64,000 nt of DNA from positions 52,610,203 through 52,674,202 of the forward strand of contig OY804586.1 in assembly GCA_963680875.1 (NCBI GenBank), in the 5' to 3' direction. How positions within the stretch are numbered: the first letter of the stretch is position 1; each line of letters opens with the position of its first letter. The notes under the pieces are model-generated. The model saw only the letters and a list, made by a program, of their open reading frames with translations. It ran no database searches and had not been told where the DNA came from. The position numbers and the translations under genes were made by a program. Positions 54,771-64,000 of this stretch are shown in pieces. The stretch is from Bathymodiolus brooksi (lineage: Eukaryota > Mollusca > Bivalvia > Mytilida > Modiolidae).

Positions 54771-54775
<5 letters not shown>

Positions 54776-56179
54776 AATTATAATATTTAGGAATTGTAAA
54801 TTACAAGAAGAAACATATTTGATAATCCATATGATCAGTGACGATATAGATTGTTCTTAAATTTTCTGAAGATATAATTTGCATAGAGAACGCTGGAATA
54901 CCATTCAGCAATATGTAAAAAAGTGGGATAGACCGACTTCATTTCTATATAAATTTACAAACACAAACCTATTAATATATTTCCTCTACAACCTATCTAT
55001 TGCAAGCCAAATAGAAGATGCAAAAATCTCCGCCCCACCTTTTACCACAAAACAATCCATTTAGACGTCTAGATACACCGCTATGTGATAAAATTAATCA
55101 TAAGCTTGATGTAGGTTCCTGATCTTCTCAAATTTTCGCAAGTAATGCAAAATTGGTGGAAACGATATAACGGAAGTGTATTTGCGTTAAATACCCACTA
55201 TTCCCCTCCCATCTCCCAACCTCCACCATCCCTGCACCCAATTATAACTTATCCATTCCTTGAATTAGTGATATTGATAAGTTCATACAGCTTTAACGTT
55301 AGGATTATATCAGAATGTTATCATGTATTTTTCAATGAAAACTAAAGGTTAAACATATTGCTTTGAAAAATAATAATTCAAGCACGTGACATGTGTTGAC
55401 GTCACAGCATCTACTGATTTCCTTTGTCAATCATCAGATATCTGACACGATATTAAAGTAAAAAAACACATTATTTCATTAAACTTCTTTTGATTAAAAG
55501 TCAAATTTAGATCTACTAACAATGGTTTTCGATCAGTTTCTTTTGAGTAGTGTTGATTTCAAACAAAGATATTGTTTATTTCATGGGACGCTTTCAGGGA
55601 CGTAAGCGGACTTAATTCTCCATTTCATATTGATTTTGGTGATAATACAACACATAAAACCGCATGAAAAATAGCATTACAATTCTAATGTATATGTTGA
55701 ATTACAATATCGCATGGCGTAATTTCAATAACCGTTGTTTTAATGTGATTTTTATGTATATTTAGCCGACTGTTTCAACTACAATTTCTCATTTAAACAA
55801 CGATATATCTTAGCTAAACTCTCCCAAGTAACCAATCATATCACCATGGTGACAGGAGCCATGTTGATGCCCATGTTGTTTTAATTCCCCCATTTTTAAT
55901 TACATTTTTCAATTCAATTCAATGACGGTAGAGAATGGGTAACTAAATGTATGTTGTGACGCTTGCGATTGGTCAGCTCAAATAACAGATAGACGCTGAT
56001 AGCTAAGTGTAACGTTGAAAAACGCACGCAATTATGTTGTAGTTATCATATGTATGCAAAAACGTGACTAAGGCGTGTCCGAGTCCTGTTTTTTTCAGAT
56101 TTAAAATGTGCTTCCGTGTCCACTATACTTTAATATTGGGGTGTTCTTGTATCTACCTATCCGGAAAGGGACCGTCGTG
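54771..56179. other. Non-coding, nothing recognised
   Basis: No repeat family or supported exon in this stretch. Confidence 0.35.
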
Positions 56180-56622
56180 GTCGTGATCATATGGTAGTTG
56201 GATTTCAAGGGCGGATCCAGGATTTCAAGTTAGAAGAGGGGGGGGGCGCAATTAAAAAAAATGCGCCGAGCGGAGGGAGGCGCGAAAATTTTTGGGTGTT
56301 TCGTGTGAAAAATCACGATTTTTACGCCAAAAAATCTTATTTTTTTCAATTTTAGTGGGGGCGCGCCCCCCCCCCCCCCCCCCGCCCCCCCTGGGATTTA
56401 CAACTACCTGTGTAACCAATTCCTATCACCACTAACGTTGTGAGTGCGAATCCCACTCAGGCGAGGTGTACTCGGTAAACATTATGCGATAAAGTTTGTC
56501 ACTGACTTGTGACAGGTCGGTGGTTTTTCCGAGTACTCCGGTTTCCTCCACCAATAAAACTGACCGTCACGATATAATTGAAATATTGTTGAAAGTGGCG
56601 TTACACACCATAACCATAACCG
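56180..56622 (+). mobile_element. SINE family 1b, full-length, interrupted by a MITE
   Basis: The head GTCGTGATCATATGGTAGTT is cut by the insertion at 56206. It resumes ACAACTACCTGTGTAACC, B-box-like GAGTGCGAATCCCACTC, GGTCGGTGGTTTTTCCGAGT and GAAAGTGGCGTTACACACC. The host sequence across the cut matches 19450-19470. Confidence 0.85.
56206..56393. mobile_element. MITE of the 31049 family inserted in the SINE
   Basis: The left end is CAAGGGCGGATCCAGG and the right end a long C tract ending CCCCCTG. The target duplication is GGATTT (56200-56205 and 56394-56399). It shares GCGCCGAGCGGAGGGAGGCG and TTTCGTGTGAAAAATCACGA with 31049-31230. Confidence 0.82.
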
Positions 56623-56735
56623 GAATGTCAAAAGTTACATTTTATAAATGAGGAATGTTACCCCACTGTTATTGACGTACTATCATCAAAAGACAAAAAT
56701 AATGATGTACGAAATACTTGAAATCTGTTAACTCA

Positions 56736-57000
56736 GGACGGTCCATTTAACTTCCAGGGGGGGGGGGGGGGGGGGGGGGGGGAGGGGGGGAGGGGGGGGG
56801 GGGGTATGTTTTTTTTCTAAAAAAAAAATTCTGATTCCCAATGTTGCTGAAAAATATATTCTGAATATGGTGGAGGAAAAAAAAAATAATCTGATTCAGA
56901 GTTTTTGTCATATAACCTAATGTTAAATTCTGAAAGAAAATTAATATTTTAACTCTCATGTTGTCCGAAAAAACAAGCAAGTTAAATGGTCGGTCCCTAA
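56736..57000. mobile_element. MITE with GGTCCATTTAACTT / AAGTTAAATGGTCGGTCCCT ends
   Basis: The left terminus is AGGACGGTCCATTTAACTT and the right AAGTTAAATGGTCGGTCCCT, imperfect inverted repeats of about 20 bp. Inside are a G run (56758-56805) and ATTCTGATTCCCAATGTTGC. The Pro-rich ORF here is the G run read in reverse. Confidence 0.78.
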
Positions 57001-57370
57001 TTGAAAGTTGAAATAATTTTAACATTAATCTTAATATATAATTATTACATTTTCTGCTTTTGTTATCTGTTAATATTCAGTTTATATAAGATTGATTGCC
57101 CACGTCATGAACGTCGACAACAAAGCCACACGAAACTCATACGTTGGTCTATTAAATCCGCTGTACGTGCTGAGCGGAGCCAATCAAATACGCAGCTCGT
57201 CTTTAAATAGCACGTAACGTAAATGAGTGAGTTATTTCTGGAGAACACCGCACTCCTTTTAGACAAAAGTTAACAAGCTTAGAAGTGGTCGTCGCTACCC
57301 CATTGCGAGACAAAAATCCATTAGCACCGATATTAATTGTAACAATCAAAACATCCAGTTTTCAAAAGAA
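57001..57370. other. Non-coding, nothing recognised
   Basis: No supported exon. Confidence 0.35.
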
Positions 57371-57374
57371 GAGT

Positions 57375-57665
57375 ATGAAGATACCGAAGGGGTAATCAGA
57401 ATCCGTATATCGAAGAAGAACAGACAACACAATGGTCAAAGGAAAAAGGATAAAAGGGCAATAAACGATCCACAAAACATACACATAAAACTAAGGATCG
57501 AGTAACACGAACCCCACTAAAACCGGGGTTGACTACAGATGCTCCGGAAGGGTAAACAGTTCCTGTTCCACTAGTGTTACTCTACAATATACCTAAGGGC
57601 TAAACAGAATCCGTAAATCGAAGAAGGACCGACAACACAATGGCCCAAAGAATAAGGTCAAAATA
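57375..57665 (-). repeat. CCTTCCGGAGCACC-type repeat, one full and one partial copy
   Basis: GAAGATACCGAAGGGGTAAT through GATGCTCCGGAAGGG and TTCCTGTTCCACTAGTGTTA. A second start (CTAAACAGAATCCGTAAATC) follows at 57598. Confidence 0.7.
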
Positions 57666-57855
57666 ATGCATAGTGAAAGCTGTCTAAAGCGAATCCTGAA
57701 TAAACCGGAATCCTGTATAAACCAAACTTCAGATAAAATCTCAATGTAGGGAATCTTTGTTAAAATAACCTGTATAAACCGAACACCTGTCTATTCATAG
57801 CACAAACGTTGATCCGAATGAGGTTCAGTTTAGACAGGTATCGCTGTATTTTATT
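57666..57855. repeat. Dispersed repeat with repeated CTGTATAAACC
   Basis: CCTGTATAAACC occurs at about 57712 and 57770, and TTTAGACAGGTATCGCTGTA closes it. Related to 49775-49945. Confidence 0.5.
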
Positions 57856-58460
57856 AAAATTAAGGTCAACCTCCTTCAGTCATATGTAACCTCAGCCGAT
57901 TTTGGCTGTCCTGTTTATGCCCTTTGGTTTAATTGGTTCCAAAGTCTTTAAAATATTTGGTTTTTCATTTTTGTTACTTTGAGCGGATTGAATGAAGGTT
58001 ATTCCAGAAACACGTTGTGCGCACTAAATTTGATACCTACGTTTCTAAGCGTGAGAATATGAAAACGTTTGATCATAAAAATAACGATTTTCTTATTAAA
58101 ATGATTTATTTACGGAAAGTAAGACAGCACTTTTCATCTTGAGTTAAATTATGACACGTTATTGTATTTATTTAGTGTATATATATATATATGATGGGCG
58201 TCTGCACCTAAAAACTATTTTCTTAATTAACTGTAAAACAATATATTGTGATACTACCATCAGATCCTGTGAAGGCTTAATTAGAGAATACAATACACGA
58301 TACGATGTATGGCGTAGTGGATATAATAAGGGTATAAGCATGACAATCGTGCTGAATAAATAATAAACTAGTCACGCACATACATAAAAATAGCATACAA
58401 AAAAACAAAAAAACAAAAACAACTATCGAATTATTAGAAAATGGACAGTTTTACAGTCGC
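57856..58460. other. Non-coding; repeat fragment and microsatellite
   Basis: An inverted 38340-type fragment lies at 57950-58075 and a (TA)n run at about 58178-58191. No gene. Confidence 0.4.
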
Positions 58461-58464
58461 CACC

Positions 58465-58655
58465 ATGACCCTTCCGGAGTACATGAGTTCAACCCCGATA
58501 TTTAGTGGGGTTCGTGTTACTCGATCTTTAGTTTTATGTGTATGTTTTGTAGATCGTTGTTTGTCCTTTTGTCCTTTTTCTTATGACCATTATAGTGTAT
58601 GTCCTTTGGTTTACGGATTCTGATTCCCCGTTTTGGTATTTTCAAACTCACAAAC
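58465..58655 (+). repeat. CCTTCCGGAGCACC-type dispersed repeat
   Basis: CCTTCCGGAGTACATGAGTT, GGGGTTCGTGTTACTCGATC and TACGGATTCTGATTCCCCG, then TTTTGGTATTTTCAAACTCA. Confidence 0.72.
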
Positions 58656-58669
58656 ATAGTGTAATAGAA

Positions 58670-59035
58670 TAGTGAGTGAGTGATTGTTGTTTAACACCAA
58701 ATGAGCAATTTTACACATATATCATGTCGAGAACAAGTTGCATTCAATGAAATTATGATGATGTCCACTTTGTACTAGACAAACACGCATAATTGGATCT
58801 TTACGGCAATAGATGATTGAAACAACAGTCCGCAGAAAGACATATCACTCCACTCAGACACACTATCCTGATTCCGAGCCAACCAGTCTTTGTCGTTTCT
58901 CCTTAATAATGGTGTGTGCATAGCGGAGAAGCAGCATATACCAATTTTGCAGTCGTTGGTTTGACTTGATCAGGGATCGAACCCACGATCTACCACACAG
59001 CACGGTAACCATGACACCACCAATCATGTTGTGTT
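58670..59035 (-). mobile_element. SINE family 2, full-length
   Basis: The tail GTGAGTGATTGTTGTTTAAC leads to GAGCCAACCAGTCTTTGTCG and the head with B-box-like CAGGGATCGAACCCACGATC and GGTAACCATGACACCACC. Diverged but complete. Confidence 0.78.
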
Positions 59036-59280
59036 AATGGTAGAAGTGAGCTCTAGTAGACGATACTGAATATAATTCGAATGCTCTTGGTGAAAATAAA
59101 TGCAATGTTATCAGTGAACTGCCACCCACTCACTGACCCTGCTATTGCATTCGATTCATCTTTATATTATATAATTTGTGAGGCTACACTGATGTTTGTC
59201 GCTACCATTATACATGAGCGCCCCGATATTACTGAATAATACTTGAGAGTAGCGTTAAATACACATTGTGATTGTCTAAT

Positions 59281-60750
59281 CCAACACAACCCAATTAACA
59301 CATGGTAAGTCAAAACTAAACACCTTTTATGTCAACACTAAACACCATCTTGTCATTAAACACATGCTAAGTCAACACTAAAAACACACCTTTTTGTTGT
59401 TAAACACATTTTAAGTTAACATTAAACACCGTCTTGTCATTAAACACATGTTAAGTCAACACTAAATAACATCTTCTTGTCATTAAACATATGTTAAGTC
59501 AACACTAAACACCTTTTTGTCATTAAACACATCCTAAGCCAACACTAAAAACATCTTCTTGTCATTGAGCACATGTTAAGTAAACACTAAACACTTTTTT
59601 TGTCATTAAGCACATGTTAAGTCAACACTAAGCACATTATTGTCGTTAAACACATGTTAAGTCAACACTAAGCACCTTGTCAACATTAAGCACATTTTAA
59701 GTCAACACTAAACACCTTTTTATCGTTAAGCACATCTTAAGTCAACACTAAATGCATTCTTGTCATTAAACACATGTTAAGTAAACACTAAACACCTTCG
59801 TGTCATTAAGCACATGCTAAGTCAACACTAAGTACCTTCTTGTCATTAAACACATGCTAAGTCAACAATAAACACCTTCTCGTCGTTAAGCACAGGTTAA
59901 GTCAACACTAAGCACCATTGTGTCATTAAACACATGTTAAGTCAACACTAAAAACACCTTCTTGTCATTACACACATCTTAAGTCAACACTACGCACCTT
60001 CTTGCCATTAAACACATGGTAAGTCAACACTAAACACCTTCTTTTCATTAAGGACATCTTAAGTCAACACTAAACACCTTCTGGTCATTAAACACATGTT
60101 AAGTCAACACTAAGCACCATCTTGTCATTAAATACATGCTAGGTCAGCACTAAAAACACCTTTCTGTCGTTAAACACATGTTAAGTCAACACTAAAAAAA
60201 ATACCTTCTTGTCATTAAACACATGTTAAGTCAACACTAAACACCTTTTTGTCATTAAACACATGTTAAGTAAACACTAAACACCTTCTTGTCATTAAGC
60301 ACATGTTAAGTCAACAATAAACACCTTCTTGTCATTAAAAACATGTTAAGCCAACACTAAACACCTTCTTGTCATCAAACACATGTTAAGTCAACAATAA
60401 AAACATTCTTGTCGTTAAGCACATGCTAAGTCATCACTAAGCACCTTTTTGTCATTAAACACATGTTAAGCCAACACTAAAAACACCTTCTTGTCATTAA
60501 ACACATCAAAAGTCAACACTAAGCACCTTCGTGTCACTAAGCACATGCTAGGTCAACACTAAGAACATCTTTTTGTCGTTAAACACATGATACGTCAACA
60601 CTAAACACTTTTTTGTCATTAAACACATTTTAAGTCAACACTAAAAATAACATCCTCTTGTTATTAAACACATATTAAGTCAACACTAAGCACCTTCTTG
60701 TCGTTAAACACATACTAAGCCAACACTGAGCACCTTCTTGTCATTAAACA
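59281..60750. repeat. About 40-bp minisatellite, about 36 copies
   Basis: The unit is ACATGTTAAGTCAACACTAA followed by ACACCTTCTTGTCATTAAAC. Many substitutions and small indels; no perfect adjacent copies. No open frame runs through it. Confidence 0.92.
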
Positions 60751-61637
60751 CTAGTAACGTTTGATGTATAGATAACTGGTTAACGTATATTTTACATTGA
60801 TTGCTTCCGCTTGCAAGAGACGACAAGGAACAATCTTAAGAAAAGAAATAGGTTTCATATTATAACATGAATTTCTTTTTCAAAGTAAATACGCCGTGTA
60901 AAATAATCTCAGCCAAATTATGTTTCATGTATTTTCCTAATCACGGCTTCACCATCATGTTGGTCGTGTCAAAAAATTCGTTTGATCTTATTTTTACCAC
61001 TGAGTTGACAGAGAAACACGCAAATTTGTGTACATGGACAAATATTAAAGGTTATAAAACAGCTATGGTTAACCCAGGCACGAACATTGGGGCTTACTTC
61101 ATTCAAAAACGGTTGTAGCAGTGATACTAAATCGGGAACACCGATGAATTGATTCCTTGAAAAAGCAAATAATTTTATATTTCCTTTGGGAATTTTATAT
61201 TGTGCGAAATTCTTTGAAGTGTGCTTTAAAGCATACAAGAAATAGAAAACAAACTCTGTATGAAAACACTTAACTATGGAGTTCCGTTCGTGCCACAGAA
61301 ATAAACTACATGTACATGTATATGGTTCTTTGATTATGACCAACACACATGTCTACCATGCATCCCGCTTAAAGAACATATACTTAGGTGATATTCTGTA
61401 AACAAAATTCACTGATTATAACCAAAAAATAATAGCCTAGGGCTTAGCTGAAATATTTTGAAATTATTTGACTTTGACAATACACACATAAGGGCATATT
61501 TTATAAACAAATTGCACTGATTATCACCCAAAAATAAAAAAAATTAATAATAGCCTATGTTTTAACTGAAATATTTTGAAATTATTTGCCTTTGACAATG
61601 CACACATAAGGGATACTTAATAACAAAATTCCCTGAT
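60751..61637. other. Non-coding; weak direct repeat
   Basis: At about 61380-61630 three copies of a roughly 110-bp block (ACTGATTAT.ACC.AAAAATA, TAGCTGAAATATTTTGAAAT). The overlapping ORFs at 60867-61346 are unrecognised and unspliced. Confidence 0.45.
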
Positions 61638-61832
61638 TATCTGATTGATTGATTGATTGATTGATTTTTTTTTATTGATTTTGGTGCTTAGCGCCACTTT
61701 CAGCAATATTTCAGCTATATCATGGCGACCAGGTTTAGTGGTGAAAGAAGCCGGAGTACCCGGAGAGAACCACCGACCATGGGCAAGCAACTGGTAAACT
61801 TTATCACTTGCGGCTGCGAGTCGAGTGCACTG
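61638..61832 (-). mobile_element. SINE family 1a, 3' part with (ATTG)n tail
   Basis: (ATTG)n at 61638-61665, then GGTGCTTAGCGCCACTTTCA, GGTGAAAGAAGCCGGAGTAC and GGCTGCGAGTCGAGTGCAC. It inserted into the weak direct repeat, whose CTGATTATCACCAAAA continues after it. Confidence 0.82.
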
Positions 61833-62219
61833 ATTATCACCAAAATAATAGCCTATGTCTTAGCTGAAGTATTTTGAAATCATTTGCCTTTTTATGATAG
61901 TATAGGAAACATAACTCACTGATTGTCACAGAAAAACAGAAATACTAGGTCTCAGTTAAACTATTTTTCGAATCGCTTGGATTTTCTGGTTCATGTAAAT
62001 AACAATAGACTGCTGTAGAATTTTTATTAATTTTCCAATAAAAGTCAATACCACTACAATACTTAAGCGTATATATTCTTCATTAATAGGGAAACAATGT
62101 CAATAGCATGCCTCCTTTATTATTCATATGTTAAATATTGACTTATATAAAAGGGCCGTTAACAATAACATCACATTTTAATAGTCAACGACACATCGGG
62201 ATATTCTACGAACGCACCT

Positions 62220-62510
62220 GCCTTTAAAACTTGCCACATTTCACCATTTAGGTGTGAAATAAAACACTTTGAAAAATAAAAATGACAAAAATCGTCAGGT
62301 ATCACGGTTTACGGCAATGCTATTCTCAATTTCAGATTTGTAACATGTAATAACGTTTAATTAGTGCCATATGTCACCATTTAGGTGTGAAATTAGTGAT
62401 TTTGAAGGGAAAAAAGAAACAATGCCGTAAATCGTCAGATATTACGGTTTACGGCAAAGCCTTTTCTCAGCTTCCGATTTATAACATGTGATCACGTTTT
62501 TAATTGGTCA
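62220..62510. repeat. About 133-bp tandem repeat, about 2 copies
   Basis: TCACCATTTAGGTGTGAAAT at 62240 and 62373; CCGTAAATCGTCAG and ACGGTTTACGGCAA recur. GTTTACGGC / GCCGTAAA inverted motifs are present in the second unit. Confidence 0.75.
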
Positions 62511-62597
62511 TACGTGACAATTTGAACTAATAAGTGGAGTAAATATAAACACTGCCACAGATAGCTAAATTAAATGGTGGGGCATTGACTTGTTTGT

Positions 62598-62850
62598 TTA
62601 GGGAACGACCATTTAACTTGAAGGGGGGGAGGGTTATGGTTTTTTTCTAAAAAACTATTCTGATTCCCAATGTTGCTGAAAAAAATATTCTGATTTTGGT
62701 GGAGGAAAAAAAAACATAATCTGATTCAGAGTTTTTGTCATATAAGTTAATGTTATATTCTGGAAAAAATATCTCGCTTTACGCGACAAAAAAGAAAAAT
62801 ATTCTAACTCTCGCGTTGTCCGAAAAAAAATTTCTGAACGAAACAATAAA
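62598..62850. mobile_element. MITE of the 56736 family, right end lost
   Basis: GGGAACGACCATTTAACTTG, GATTCCCAATGTTGCTGAAA and GATTCAGAGTTTTTGTCATA match 56736-57000. The right terminus is not found. Confidence 0.72.
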
Positions 62851-63309
62851 CCATAAGAAAACTATACACTTTTATTAGATTTAGAAATAAAAATGCCTCC
62901 CCTCATGGCTGAAAAATGTAATTCTCTCTCTTATGTTGTACATATTGTGTATGGTTGTTTTTTTTATTATGTATTATTGCACATTAAATTGGTATCTGTA
63001 TACCATTGTATCAACAAAGGTTACCAGAAATAAAGATATATTTGAAATGCATATCTACTGATTTTTTTTTTTTTAGCTTCCATTTAAACCCAAATGTTCT
63101 TCGTGCATCGAGTTAAAAAATAATATTTGATCCCGTTTTATACGTTCTAATTGTATATTTATATATATATCATAATATTTCCCAGAAGGCGATAAAATAT
63201 GACAAATGCTATTATTCCAATGCGAATCAAAATAAAATACAGTTTCTTTAATATTTCCCGGAGGAAATAATACTTTAAATAAATAATCCGCCTTTGGTAG
63301 TCATTATAA
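62851..63309. other. Non-coding, nothing recognised
   Basis: A poly-T run lies at 63062-63074. AT-rich, no exon. Confidence 0.35.
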
Positions 63310-63625
63310 ATGGAAGAATGAAATAAAACGAAAAACAAAGCAAAAATACCATACGTTCGGAACAGTTCCAAAATCAAAAATCAAAATCGTAAAAAGAAGC
63401 CAAATCGATATCCTTTATACACAAACAAAAGCAAAAACAAACAAACGCGTAAGGCTGATAAAATGAAAATCACAAAATGCAACAATGTCGAAACAGTTCC
63501 AGAATCAAATACCAAAATCGTAGAAAGAGGCACAATCGATACCCCTAACACACAAATAGTTGACCACTCGCTTTCCTGGTTTGGTACAGGTACTTCAATA
63601 AAAAGTGGCGGTGTTAAACTAGTAA
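63310..63625. repeat. Dispersed repeat with AAAATCGTAGAAAGAGGC, two tandem parts
   Basis: GGAACAGTTCCAAAATC at 63359 and CGAAACAGTTCCAGAATC at 63488 start two copies; the second ends TGGTACAGGTACTTCAATAA, then AAAGTGGCGGTGTTAAAC. Fragments occur at 1020, 2860, 3480, 32815, 35840 and 44705. Confidence 0.65.
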
Positions 63626-63902
63626 AAGATGCCAATCAATAATGTTTTCGCCTCTTAATAAGGAAAAATAGTAATATAAAAATTTGTTCTGCTTGATGGA
63701 CAGTCCTTCTTTTGATATTCAGGTTGTAATTAAAAAGAAACTATACAACTGGCGGCAGTATAATGTAGGCGACAGACAAATAATGGAAAATAAACAAGAA
63801 ACGAATAACTATATAAGGCTATTGAGTCATTTCATTTAAGCGATACACAAAGCAATTTCTGTTAAAATCGTGCGGAGTTTATATGCTTGAAGGAGGCTTT
63901 AG

Positions 63903-64000
63903 GGTTATGGTGTTTAACGTCACTTTCAAAAATATTTCAGTTAAATTGTGGCGGTCAGTTTTATTGGTGGAGGAAACCGAAGTACCCGAAGAAAACCACT
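63903..64000 (-). mobile_element. SINE family 1, cut by the window end
   Basis: GGTGTTTAACGTCACTTTCA, AATTGTGGCGGTCAG and GGTGGAGGAAACCGAAGTAC run to the last base. Confidence 0.8.

Noticed and set aside
56747..57025. ORF ending in a polyproline tract
   Set aside because: The proline run is the G homopolymer inside a MITE read on the other strand.
60867..61346. Opposed ORFs of 83 and 125 codons
   Set aside because: They overlap on both strands, resemble no family I know, and lack splice signals or neighbouring exons.

Overview
The window is animal nuclear DNA: AT-rich, intron-containing and packed with short interspersed repeats. It has no operons and no long ORFs. The dominant repeats are tRNA-headed SINEs whose 3' end reads GTGGCGTTAAACACC or TTGGCGTTAAACAA, plus dispersed repeats opening with CCTTCCGGAGCACCTGAG or with AGCTCACCTTGCAAAAGC. 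I know these from molluscs, bivalves especially, so a mollusc is the likeliest source. Species cannot be told from the sequence.

One gene can be assembled. It lies on the minus strand from 51555 (ATG) to 24382 (TAA), with 11 coding exons of 19 to 205 nt joined by ten GT-AG introns of 0.5 to 6.1 kb. All junction phases agree and give a 372-residue, cysteine-free, very acidic protein with four N-glycosylation sequons. It has three spaced copies of a weakly conserved helical module. Its layout resembles secretogranin III, a granin of dense-core secretory granules, but the match is remote and made from memory. Exon 1 encodes a signal-peptide-like start with no hydrophobic core, so an exon may be missing from the model.

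Left flank (1-24.3 kb): no gene seen. It holds SINE copies (729, 2531, 9428, 10780, 11721, 14455, 16868, 19423, 21144), perfect or near-perfect palindromic foldback elements (6768, 8236, 12784, 13421), a segmental duplication (10.4-11.85 kb) and small tandem arrays (7773, 21801, 22488).

Gene body (24.4-51.6 kb): the last intron carries a 2,065-bp unit in tandem (two full copies and one internally deleted), with hybrid SINEs at the unit junctions. Intron 5 carries two satellites: a 34-bp array grown from the tRNA-like end of a SINE (39345-39957) and a 23-bp array with a 299-bp higher-order period (40160-40987). Other introns hold 100-160 bp arrays, foldback MITEs and a nested hAT-like MITE.

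Right flank (51.6-64 kb): no gene seen. It contains SINEs, a SINE split by a MITE (56180-56620), two copies of a MITE beginning near CCATTTAACTT, a 1.45-kb minisatellite of about 40 bp (59281-60750), and a SINE cut by the window end.

I found no prokaryotic-type system, CRISPR array, rRNA gene or free-standing tRNA gene. The most informative structures are the gene model and the several tandem arrays that grew out of SINE sequence.
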